Program-made: the position numbers and the translations under genes | From: Argyresthia goedartella | Lineage: Eukaryota; Arthropoda; Insecta; Lepidoptera; Argyresthiidae | Direction: 5' to 3' | Length of the DNA stretch: 64,000 nucleotides | Assembly (NCBI GenBank): GCA_949825045.1 | Contig: OX463815.1 | Span: 30,061,356 to 30,125,355, forward strand | Part shown: positions 32,340-42,485 of the stretch, piece after piece | Layout: each line of letters starts with the position of its first letter | Position numbering within the stretch: position 1 is the stretch's first letter | Notes under the pieces: model-generated | What the model was told of the DNA's origin: nothing | What the model saw: the letters and a program-made list of their open reading frames with translations, nothing else | Databases searched by the model: none

Positions 32340-32900
32340 AAAAAGTCTTTATTACTTACAGTTTGAGAAGCCCTTTCGAAAGGTCCAGGGTCAGATGAAG
32401 TATTTCTTGTCGAAGGACCAGGAGCACGAGCACTCGTATTTGCCAAAGGCACAGACTTAGGACGTACAGTCGTGGGTTCTTGATTGGTATCCATTGCGAC
32501 AGTGCCGAGGTTAACAGGTAAGCAGATATCGAAAGTCAATTATTAACCAGGAATTAGTATGAGAATGAGCTAAAATCGTCGAAATTTCGGAGCGGACCGA
32601 CCGTCTAAAAGTTATTATCATTTCGACAGAGCAATCTTTCCTTTTGCTTTCAATTTGGCGTGCTAACCTCTTTTGAGGTTAATTTTGCCAGTGTCAAGTG
32701 TATTTGAAAGATAACAATTTACTACAGGGAACCTGGAAATTAGCGTCTTGAGAATAATTTCTTGCTCATTACATTAGCACTACAGGGGTAGATACGTGAA
32801 GGGCTTTAGAACCAAGTTTTTTCCTTCCGACGTGAGCAACTCCTCCCCGGCGGCAGAGCAATCGCTTGTATTCAGCAGGTATCAAAACATGTCGTCTAAA
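32340..32900 (-). pseudogene. 5' region of an unidentified element, copy 1
   Basis: On the minus strand a leader with GTGAGCAACTCCTC-like and GCTAATTTCCAGGTTC blocks runs into an ATG at about 32494 (MDTNQEPTTVRP). This is followed by a Ser/Thr/Pro-rich run and a good donor GTAAGTAATAAAG after ERASQT. The plus-strand region 60190-60945 has the same leader, MDTDPEPTTGSRG and an acidic DESDGDDDDDEEDEDD stretch. Two copies with different flanks imply a TE; the acidic N-terminus recalls piggyBac or similar transposases but proves nothing. Confidence 0.45.
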
Positions 32901-33254
32901 AATCAACCACCCTATAATAACCAGGCGAATGGCGCAGAGTAAACTAGTTACTGTACGCGCAAACAATATCTACGGTGAGCGAACGAGCTCCTACATGATT
33001 CCGCGTTTAATCAATAACCTACCTACACAAAATTATACACTCTCAAAATTATAAGGGTTGAATACTACTTGAGAAAGCACACTCTTTTTTGAACTTTTTC
33101 ATTGAATATAGCTTACTTTAGTTTAGATATAGCCATAAATACTGTATAATGAGTAGATAACACCACACACAAACCTCAGTGGTTTAAGTGGTGTCCAAGT
33201 ATGTAACTCTGTTATTTTTAATATGTCATTAATTAAATAAATAATAGTACTTAG

Positions 33255-33730
33255 TTTATGTGACTGCTACATAATGGAGGGCATTAATACTCGAGAGGCG
33301 AGTTTCATAATAATATCACTCGAGAGTTTTAATGCCTAATTATGTACAGTTATCATACACTAGTTTATCTACACACATATCATAAGCTCTCTTTGATGTG
33401 TTCAGGAACCGCATGTTTGACCGGCATTGTGGTTCTGCAATCGTTTAGCTTGTTCTTTAGTACCAACTTCACGCAGACGGGCGTCGGCGTTCGAAATTTG
33501 AATGTCAGTACCAACTTCACAGACAAACTAGACGGCACGCGGGTGGGCGTCGGCGTTCGAAATTTGAATGTCATTATTATATGTAGAAAAACTACACATA
33601 ATGACCATTATGTGTTGTTTTCCAGATACGAAACGAGTTTTTACCAAGTAGTTTAACATAATGCTGATCGTAACGTGCGGTTTTTGAACGCAGTAAAGAG
33701 GGTTTATGATACGTGTGTAGATAAATAAAT
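33255..33730 (+). mobile_element. FoldBack-like MITE, copy 3
   Basis: The left part (TTTATGTGACTGCTACATAA, TTTATCTACACACATATCAT, GATGTGTTCAGGAACCGCAT) is mirrored at the right end (GTGCGGTTTTTGAACGC, TATGATACGTGTGTAGATAA). The centre holds a duplicated block, AGTACCAACTTCAC to TTCGAAATTTGAATGTC, at 33459-33506 and 33507-33573. Same family as 3473-3873 and 7624-8039. Confidence 0.78.
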
Positions 33731-34011
33731 GTAAGAAAATCGTAATACCCGCTTTTCGTCACAAAACCATTAATCAACATTTTTCAATCGCGTTCCGTTT
33801 TATCCTTGCTAAATGAATCATATAATCCAAAGATCACAATGGTTATTATTTTTCAACCGACTACAAAAAGAGGAGGTTCTAAATTCTACGTGATTTTTCC
33901 GTCAATTATGAACAGATTTTGATGATTCTTATTTTGATTGGTAGGTCATACTTCAGGGATATTTTATAAAGGGAAATATTAAACTGCACAATACTGATTT
34001 TCACAGAAAAT

Positions 34012-34194
34012 ATACTGATTTTCACAGCAAATATCAGGGTAAAATAATGCGGTAGCTCAGGTGATGGGTAAAGGGGGTGAGCAAAGCGAAGCCCCCTTTT
34101 TCCTTCGTATTAGGTTGAACATGTAAGAACAACAAAAATACTTAATACATAAAAAGTGTTTTGGCTGATCTTTTCTTGCTGTGAAAATTAGTAT
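34012..34194. mobile_element. Small MITE with TACTGATTTTCACAGCAA ends and the shared core
   Basis: ATACTGATTTTCACAGCAA at the left is mirrored by TTGCTGTGAAAATTAGTAT at the right. The interior, reverse-complemented, is the CTTACATGTTCAACCTAA, GGCTTCGCTTTGCTCACCCC, ACCTGAGCTACCGCA core also present at 15181-15285 and 56785-56900 and partly at 57940-57990. Confidence 0.75.
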
Positions 34195-34215
34195 TTTTGA
34201 TGTGCGATGAAATAT

Positions 34216-34253
34216 CCACAGACCAGATATCGATATCGATATCTGGTCTGTGG
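34216..34253. repeat. 38-bp perfect palindrome made of CACAGACCAGATATCGAT ends
   Basis: 34216-34234 is the exact reverse complement of 34235-34253. Each half matches the terminal CACAGACCAGATATCGA of the element whose left end is at 34918, about 660 bp away. It looks like two element termini head to head. Confidence 0.92.
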
Positions 34254-34329
34254 GTTACAAAGATCTCATTCCCGCATCCCGACCGAGGAGGAAGAAGTAG
34301 GCTTTGAACTTGAAGTCGGTTTTTTTAAA

Positions 34330-34917
34330 GTATTAACTTTGTGAATTTGTAAGGAATAATGAACACTTGAAGTATTTACCAAATAGTACAGCCGATATAA
34401 AATTACATCTAGCCTGACCATCATTCCCCATAGAGAGAGGCTTCAAACAGGGAGACCCGCTATCTCCGAAGCTGTTTACCTGCACCCTCGAGGAAGTCTT
34501 CAAGAAGCTGGCGGTCCCGTGGGCAGACCGAGGCATTGACGTTGGTGGCAGAAGACTTACTAACCTTCGCTTCGCCGACGATATTGTCCTGTCCTGTCAT
34601 GTTTGCCCCATCTGCACCCGAGCTCCAGCGTATGTTACAGGAACTCAGCAATGCAAGCCTTGAGGTTGATGACTAACAGTGTCAAACGTAGTGTCAAGGT
34701 AGATGGGCAGGAAATACATTATGTCGACGAATACATTTACTTGGGCCAGATAGCCTCCTTTGAAAACAGGCAGGATAAAGAAATTGATAGACGCATTTCT
34801 AACGCCTGGAAGAGCTACTGGTCCATGAAGGAGCTTATGAAGGGTAATCTTTCGCTGACCCTCAAGCGCAAGCCCATCGACATGTGTATCCTGCCTATCC
34901 TAACCTACGGCGCTCAG
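34330..34917 (+). pseudogene. RTE-type LINE, copy 2, left part
   Basis: Reads SFPIERGFKQGDPLSPKLF, GRRLTNLRFADDIVL (with a 4-5 base duplication after it) and, from 34670, VDGQEIHYVDEYIYLGQIAS, ENRQDKEIDRRISNAWKSYW, LKRKPIDMCILPILTYGAQ. It ends at the last codon before the insertion at 34918; the reading continues with WSLTELQKSKLK at about 46630. Confidence 0.85.
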
Positions 34918-35913
34918 CACAGACCAGATATCGAGATAGACGCAGCAAACACTGTAGAATGTATGAGAACCAACCGTGTAACTTTTTCACTACCTATTGT
35001 GACGTCACGAGGGCCTTTTAGTGATGGGTTGGCATGTTAATCGTGAAACAGAGTCAAAGGCGCGTCGTCAAATCGATTCAAAATGAGCGCTGCTGTGGGA
35101 ATCCCCTACCTATCACGACCACGTACCTACCGCGTTGCCTTTTTGTCAGTAGTTTGCCGGAAGTGTTTCGAGCGGGAGATCGTAACGTAGCATCGCACCC
35201 GGATAGCATATCATAGAGTGTTAAAGTATGTATTTGTCTGTAGTACCTATTTACCTTTTATTATTCATGTGAAAATCCGTCCAGCCCCCTTATTCAGTAA
35301 CTCGAATCGATCTTAAACTGTGGAATAGTGTCAGATTTCCCATAGTTATGTACAATCAATTGACACTGCGTTGCATTTGACCTGGATTAAAGTTACTAAT
35401 TAAGGGGGCTGACCAGTGGCGTACTGGACGGCAGACCCCGCGGCGCGGGGGGGCCCCACGCCTTGGGGGGCCCCGCACTGAGTGGAAGAAAAAAAAAACC
35501 TAATCCTATATAATAACCCCATTGACAAAAACATAATGAAAATTGAAGTAACATTTGTTAAATAACCCTAAGAACTTTAAACACTTCAACCCAGCACACA
35601 CAGTAAGTTGAGCTTACTTATTATTATTTTATTATTTACGTATAAATTTTTCATTCTTATGTCATATCTTTTTTGAATAAAGCGTTACAGTTAGTGAGAA
35701 TGAGAATGAATGCTAACATAAATATAGGTGTATACATTAACAATGTACAGATGTAGTGAATAATCCTTTCCTATCGGCAAAACTCGGAACAACGATAACA
35801 CCCGAATGGTGCCGATGTGTCTATGAATTACTGTATTATTAAATTACGTGTAGGTATCAAATAAATCGCATACTTTATTTATCAATGTCAAATGTCAAAT
35901 TGCCCGTTTGACG

Positions 35914-36222
35914 GCTAGCGTCAGGATGGCCGGTCACTGGCCGGTTTTTGACGTATTTAAGGTTGAAATTATGACTAATAATTGCTTCCCAATTGCTTCT
36001 ATTTGCTTCCGTTAAGTAGATAATTGCTTCCATCACATTTTAGGAGAAATAAAACATTTAAGGGTGACCGTCCATCCTGACGTCAGGTTGGCAGGCAAAA
36101 ATTGCTTCCCATTTGCTTCCGTAAATCTTAGAAGACTCCGCATCTCCAGCTATCGTGTAAGTTAATATATTGATAAAGTGTCTTTTTTAATCTTCAGCGC
36201 CTTATATAATATAACGAGCAAA
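35914..36222 (+). repeat. Left terminal inverted repeat of the MULE-like element
   Basis: The outer part matches the right arm almost base for base; the inner part (GACTCCGCATCTCCAGCTAT to AATCTTCAGCGCC) has about ten differences. Four to five ATTGCTTCC-like units are included. Confidence 0.9.
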
Positions 36223-36430
36223 CCCAAATTTGCAACGAGGAAACTCGAATTTGCTACAGCAATATGCTCAGGCGCTACCAAGGGAGGTTAGATTATTATT
36301 TTATTTTAAATGTACCTACATTCTATGCTAGTTTTTATTCTAGATTGATACTGTTACAGTTAGGATAACTTGCAGTTTGACAGCTCAGTTAACGCAATAT
36401 TTATCATTTCAAATAAGTTATTTCTATACA

Positions 36431-39400
36431 ATGAAGAGGGGAAGAAAATTTGTGTTGTCTTTGGAGGATCAAAAAAAGGCTTTTGCACAATACAAAGATC
36501 TTTTTAAAAGTGTAAATGATCTTCCTCCAGCGAGTGATCCAGTTTATACGGAAATAAAAAGTGTGCTATTGAGTCCTGTTACTGAAAAAGGACTTCTCCT
36601 GTCTGTGAAGAAGAACTTTAATTATTTCTTCGACGTTGAGGACAATGATGACAGCAGTGTGACGACACGAAATGAAAAACTATCACCAAGTAAGTCAACT
36701 GTTAATGAGTTTGAGTTTATGATTGATTTGTATCAATGGCAGCAAATACAGCCCATATGTAAACAAGTCAAGGTTACACAAAATTCAAGATCTGTTACTA
36801 AGCAGAAATATCGTCTCCCAAAACATATGTGGGCTCATTTATTGCGAGAGCAAATATGGAAATCAACGAAAACTCCTTGTTCTTGGATTTTCAAACAATA
36901 CACAATTAAAAATGAAAATAGAATTACTTGCAAAGGTCTATGCAAACAATGCAAAGCGTCGATAAAGGTAGTCATTTCCTGGCCAGTTGATAAAATAGCT
37001 CGTTGCATTTGTACTTTAACAAATACTGATGCATTATTTCCTCATGTTCCTGATGAGAAGATTAAATTATCACCAGCGAAGCGGGTCGATATGTCCGTTG
37101 AACTAAAACACAAATCTGCAATCGTATATCGTAACGAATTAGCTGATGAATTGATGGAAACTGGTGATATTCAACCACCACATATACCAACGGTTGGCTG
37201 CTTAAGGCAAATCAGATACGAGGAAAAGCAGAGCTCATATTACGATACAAATCAAGTACTATCTTTATGGATAATGACCAGTATCATGCCATATAAAGAA
37301 GCTATTAAGCACATTTCTCTGTACCCATTCTACATATATTATTGGACACAAACCCAAGAAACCTGTTGCAAGAAAATAAAGTCAAATTTTGAAAAATTAG
37401 TGCTCAGTATTGACGCTACTGGTAGCATTTTTAAAGGGATAGGCCCGAATAATAACATGTTAGTTGGCAAACATATATTTTTATATGTGTTGATAGCGAA
37501 AACCCAAGAAAATCAAAGTTCAGTTCCAGTCTCCCAGATGATATCTGAAAGCCAGACAATGGATACTATATATCAGTGGCTCAAAGCTTGGAGGAAATGT
37601 AATCCTGTTCCAAACGAAATCAACTTAGACGATTCATCCGCATTAATTGGAGCCACAATAAAGGCTTTCACAAAATATGATTCTACTGATATGTATGTTA
37701 AAGATTCATACAGAAAATTAGATGATGATGAAGAACTCAGCGATACATGTTACGTCCGTATTGACACAAGTCATTTTATAAAAATATTATTCAACTTATC
37801 GTGTTTTAAACATACCGATATCAGGGTGTTTTTTTTTATGTAAAATGCCTCATTGAATTAAAAAGCTGCGACAATTATAGTACAGCAAAAGAAATAATAT
37901 CTGATATGATTACTGTATGTTTGCATCAACGAGACGGTATGCAGCAAAATGGTGAACCTACGAGATGCGAAATTGCCAAGAGCAGACTTAAAAAACTTAG
38001 TTCATTTGGCGTTAAAGACACGGAAATCGAAGTCAAAGACAATGACAAAGTAAATATAAACATTGAAGATGATAGTAACTCAATATTTGGAAACAGTTTC
38101 AAGTGCAACAACTCTGGAGCTGTACCTGATAGAAAACAACCAACTTGGTTTTATAATAAAATTGATGTTGAGAAATTATTGATTACTCTTAATGATGAAA
38201 ATGGTGAACATGAAAATTTGTACTACTTTCCAGCATTTATTGAAGTACTAACGCGATTGATGGCCCAATTTCCCTTATGGTCTAATGTTATGAAGAAGCT
38301 GTACAAATCAAACATAGACAGACCTACATCTTCGAACATAAAAGCCTATTTTAAAAACATTAAGAAACTGTTGTTTCAGATAGGCACTAAGTCTGAAAGA
38401 TTACGTATTGATGAATTTATTATTAAGCATTTAGGATATTTAAGTGGAGAGCTGAAAATTGCAAACAGTAATCTAAACGGCCAAAGAAACATTACCTCAA
38501 AAAAGTCAAAAATGGTAATTGCTAAAAAAACAACTGTAAAAAAGGAGTCTGAATTTAGAGACGATTCTGTTTTCTCAGAATATCCAAGTTTGGTAGAGAA
38601 TTGGAGAGGTTTGGGTGTATCAAGCAGTAAAAAGAAAAAGCAGCTGAATGTACGAAATAGGAAGGTATTACTGCTATCAAATGGAGGCAGATTTTTAATT
38701 GACAACGAAATTGTTATTACAACAAATACCTGTGCACTGGACTCAGTCTGCCAAGCATTAGCTATAGCTTATGTCGATAAATCTAGTTTAACCCAAATGA
38801 TACAGAGGAGTGACCACGTCCTATGTCAGCTCATAAGACTTATGTGTGAAAAGAACAGTGAAGAAGTTTATAAGTTGAGATCATCTATTGCTAGAACACA
38901 TTTCAATACTATTGAAAGAGAAAATGTGGTAGAAGTTAATTGTGAATGCAATGTATTGTATATTTTTGATAGAATTCTTATTGACTGCTCTGTTTATAGT
39001 GCTGAAGAAAAACAATCATGCAGCAATTTGGAATGTTCTACAAATAAAGTAATAAGGAAAGTGTCAGTTTTACGATTACATGATAAAAGGGTAGCAGATA
39101 TTCAAAAAGATGCAAACATACTGATTAATAATATGGACATGACAAAGTGCGGTCGATCTACTTGTGATGGTTTCAAAATATTTGAATTGACCTTGCTCAA
39201 CCTTGTATGTTTTGAAACCTCCGAAGAACATATTTTTGTTCATGAAGCACCTGCAAAGTTACTATTACAGGATAACGAGTATGAATTGATTTCAGTGATT
39301 GAATTCGTTCCACCGGCTATTGGAACGATAGGCCACTATAGGGCACATTGCAGACGTAACAATGTGTGGCAGTGCTATGACGACATGAGTACGAAAGTCG

Positions 39401-39504
39401 CAAGGAGTAGTAAAAAAATTATACCACACTGTATCATTTATGTAAAAAAAAAAACAAGATTAGTAAAATTTAATATATACAGGGCATGTCAAATAAATGA
39501 ATAA
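36431..39504 (+). pseudogene. MULE (NOF/FoldBack-like) transposase with C-terminal ubiquitin-protease-like domain, one frameshift
   Basis: Two frames form one protein of about 1,020 residues. The first is open from 36377; I prefer the start MKRGRKFVLS at 36431, with ACAATGA context, ending near 37843. The second carries on from about 37835 to 39504. A run of nine T at 37829-37837 separates them; one T more restores continuity (reading FYVKCLIELKSCDNYSTAK). Counting from 36377, a Cys/His-type zinc-binding segment (CKGLCKQC, 185-192) precedes LSIDATGSIF (first Asp, D346), NLDDSSALIGATIKAF (second Asp, about D418) and YVRIDTSHFIKILFN, the MULE order. The third acidic residue is not assigned. The second part has NTCALDSVCQALAIAY (Cys 276 from 37906) and GHYRAHCRRNNVWQCYDDM (His 477, Asp 492), the Cys and His boxes of a ubiquitin-specific-protease-like fold. 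The frameshift may be real or a homopolymer sequencing error. Confidence 0.8.
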
Positions 39505-39742
39505 ACAAATAATTAATTAAGTTTTTTGGTTTTTTTTGGGCCACACTTACCCTTCAGGACTAAAGTATGTAGCAATATCCTGAAATGTTTTTTTTTTCTA
39601 AAATATGATGGAAGTGGGAATAAACGATCTTATATAGAAAGCAATAGTAAACTAGGTATTGGGCAGAAATTTTATTGGTCATATATAACATAAATTGAAC
39701 GATAAATACGTCTAGTGACTAGTAAGTAGTTTACATATTTTT

Positions 39743-40098
39743 GCTCGTTACATTCTACTAGGCGCTGAAGATTAAAAAAGAGACTTGATCAATATTTTAA
39801 CTTCCATGATAGCTGGAGGTGCGGAGTCTTCAAAGATTTACGGAAGCAAATGGGAAGCAATTTTTGACCGATGAATAATTCATCTACTCCACGCACTTAA
39901 GGTACCACAGCTAGTGACCTGCCAACCTGACGTCAGGATGGACGGTCACCCTTAAATGTTTAATTTCTCCTAAAATGTGATGGAAGCAATTATCTACTTA
40001 ACGGAAGCAAATAGAAGCAATTGGGAAGCAATTATTAGTCATAATTTCAACCTTAAATACGTCAAAAACCGGCCAGTGACCGGCCATCCTGACGCTGA
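39743..40098 (-). repeat. Right terminal inverted repeat of the MULE-like element
   Basis: Reverse complement of the left arm, with an extra block of about 57 bases near 39868-39924 bordered by GGTCA-like repeats. Whether the left arm lost it or the right arm gained it is not decidable here. Confidence 0.9.
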
Positions 40099-40384
40099 CC
40101 GTTTGACGTATATTACACTGAGATGTTAAAACCACCACGATTCTATCATATAAAGAATTCGTTAGGTAAACAAAAATATAACTAGTTACTGAGGATGTTT
40201 TATTTCAATAAAACGCACTGATAAAAACCAAATTCCGGTTGGGATGATCTAATGATTCTATAAGGATTGGAACCCCAAAAGTCTAACTATAAGTCAAAAC
40301 TACAGTAGGATTTTGCAGACCTTTTTTATAACAATAAATTTTTGTAATAAATTAAAAATACTATGACATAAAAAAAAAGACACC

Positions 40385-41893
40385 TCAACCCAAAACAAAA
40401 CAAACCAGCAAAGAAATTAATATAAATAAATATGATTTTCTGATTGGATGAACGACTTCGATTATGACAGCGGGATAAGAGGACGAGGAGCGGGATGGAC
40501 AGTGTGATGCGAAACAATACTTCCAACTTCCATCACAGTCAGAATCAGAACTATTTTCTGGTGTATCATCGTTAGAGTTTTCATGAACGGTGATTACAAA
40601 ACTAGCCATATAATTTTCCAACTCAGGTTCGTGTTTTCGGTACTCGTTTTCGCATTTGATGGCGTGGTCACATACTTTGGCCCAAACATCGGAACCAATC
40701 ATATTAACCTTTTCCTGTACCAATTGTTTCACAGTAGTCATATTCATACTGATGTTTCTTTTGGATACGTATCCCTTTATTTGAGACCATATGTTTTCAA
40801 TCGGATTGAAATCAGGATGATATGGTGGCAATCTTAGTACGCTGTGTCCATATTCGTTCATAAGTTTATCTATAGAGTATTCTACAAAGTCTTGTTTGTA
40901 CTTGCAAATAATTTCATATATTTCAAGTTTTGTTAATGACGGATCAATCGGAACGTTATGTTTGGATAGCCAATCAATTATGTCTTGCTTCCTGGTATTT
41001 GGATTAGGAGGTTTTTCTACGTACTTATTATGATATGCAGCATATTATGATACTACTAGTACCGAATGTGGAAGTTAGCTAAGTTTGGAATGAGTTGATT
41101 ACGAAGCCATTTTTCATAGTTTTCATTGTTCATCGGGTTGTGATAGTCACCTGTTTTATCAGTAGACTGATACATTAACAATGGTCCAGGTATAAACCCC
41201 TTTCTACTACCAGCGTGCACTATTATAAGACGTTGTCCTTTAGAAATTAACTGTTTCACTCCGTTTTCTGACGAGTCAGCCCAGCTTTTACCTGCCAAAT
41301 GTGAGGTATGGATGTATGTTTCATCCATATAAACAATCTCTCTCCCTTGCAATCTGTACGTTTTTATCGCGGCTAAAAACTTTACTCTTTTTAAACGAAC
41401 ATCATCTTTCTCGATAAGTAATTTTCTGTTGTTTTCAACTTTTGTATACCGAAATCCCATTTTTCTAAGAATTTTTCTTAGCGTAAAGTAACATCCCTTA
41501 AAATTTATGGCTTCGGATAACTTGGATTTCAGGGCTTTAATTGTAGGTACTTGTTTGTATATCAAATGGAAATTATACACTAATCGGCGTATAACTTTGT
41601 AGTCAAAATCGTTAAGACCTAGACAAAATAATTTATTTGGTCTATTCAACTTTGCCGACTTCGGACTATTGGAGGTGGATTGATTTATGTATTCTTTTTG
41701 CAATATTTTATTTACTGTTCGTTGAGAAATTCCACTGGCCTCCGAAACTCGTTTTTGGACTTTACAAAAGTAAGCAGTTTAGTTGGTATGTTTGAATTTA
41801 TCATTTTCAGTTAAGAAATATAAATAAATATTGAAAATAACTTCGCAGGCTTGCCGATCTAAACGTTTCCCTTTTCTTAGTGCTTTCGGCATG
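40385..41893 (-). pseudogene. Broken DD82E-type transposase inside the hAT element
   Basis: The minus-strand start MPKALRKGKRLDRQACEV is at 41893. A stop follows after KFKHTN (about 41780), then an HTH-like VSEASGISQRTVNKILQK. 41703-41056 gives the DDE first half: IVYMDETYIHTSH (first Asp), SKGQRLIIVHAG and NENYEKWLRNQL. Small indels near 41040-41060 destroy the second-Asp block (ending AAYHNKY in another frame). 40861-40385 gives EYGHSVLRLPPYHPDFNPIENIW (catalytic Glu) and an acidic tail. Same family as 28241-29872 but from a distinct lineage (the 1-835 copy is closer). At least two lesions. Confidence 0.85.
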
Positions 41894-42485
41894 TCTGTTA
41901 TAAATTGTTAATGTGGATCGAATAAAATCAATGTTTATTATTTACAAAAATGACAGACAAGAGTGAAATGTAAAGTCAAAAAAAAAATATAGGTGGCCTG
42001 CATTAATACACGAGTCCATGAAGTTTATCACAAAATCTAACATAAATATCAACAAAATATTTCTGTGGTATTAACTACTCTATATAGATACTTCCTCTTG
42101 CAATGCGACCGTTCCCTACGTTGTCTCGATGGGTACTGAGTGCGAGTGAATTAGTAAGACAAAAACGAACATTTCCGAGAAAATACGAAAGGAAAGGATT
42201 ATTCACTACATCATTTTTGAATTTCGCGGTTTTGAGCGTTTTCGTCAAGAAGTCTTTTTCTGTCTCTCTTACTCTTGTGTGTTTGTGCTTGTTATGGGAT
42301 AACTAGCTCGAGCTTGCATTTTGACATATTGGTCGCGAGACTTACGCATACTACAACGTCTCGAAACTTTGTGTTTGTCTTATTACTTCGTGATAATTGT
42401 TTAAATTAGAAAAGTGTTGTTTAGAAAGACAAAATAATTTTGTGTGTGTGTATTGTGTGTATTTCCCTTTTTGGTGAGTGAAGAT

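Larger units (their letters stand above)
33855..34322. mobile_element. AACCGACT-ended repeat carrying a nested MITE
   Basis: AACCGACTACAAAAAGAGGA at the left and GAACTTGAAGTCGGTT at the right are inverted ends of the AACCGACTTC family. A separate TIR element at 34012-34194 and a palindrome at 34216-34253 lie inside. Confidence 0.55.
35914..40098 (+). mobile_element. MULE/FoldBack-like element (4185 bp), long TIRs, 10-bp target duplication
   Basis: CCGTTTGACG occurs at 35904-35913 and 40099-40108 directly outside the ends, the duplication length typical of MULEs. The left TIR (to about 36222) and right TIR (from about 39743) are nearly identical over their outer 180 bp (AGCGTCAGGATGGCCGGTCA start). 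Both contain repeated ATTGCTTCC/ATTTGCTTCC units. The right arm has about 57 extra bases near 39868-39924. One long transposase frame fills the centre. It sits inside the hAT element. Confidence 0.9.
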
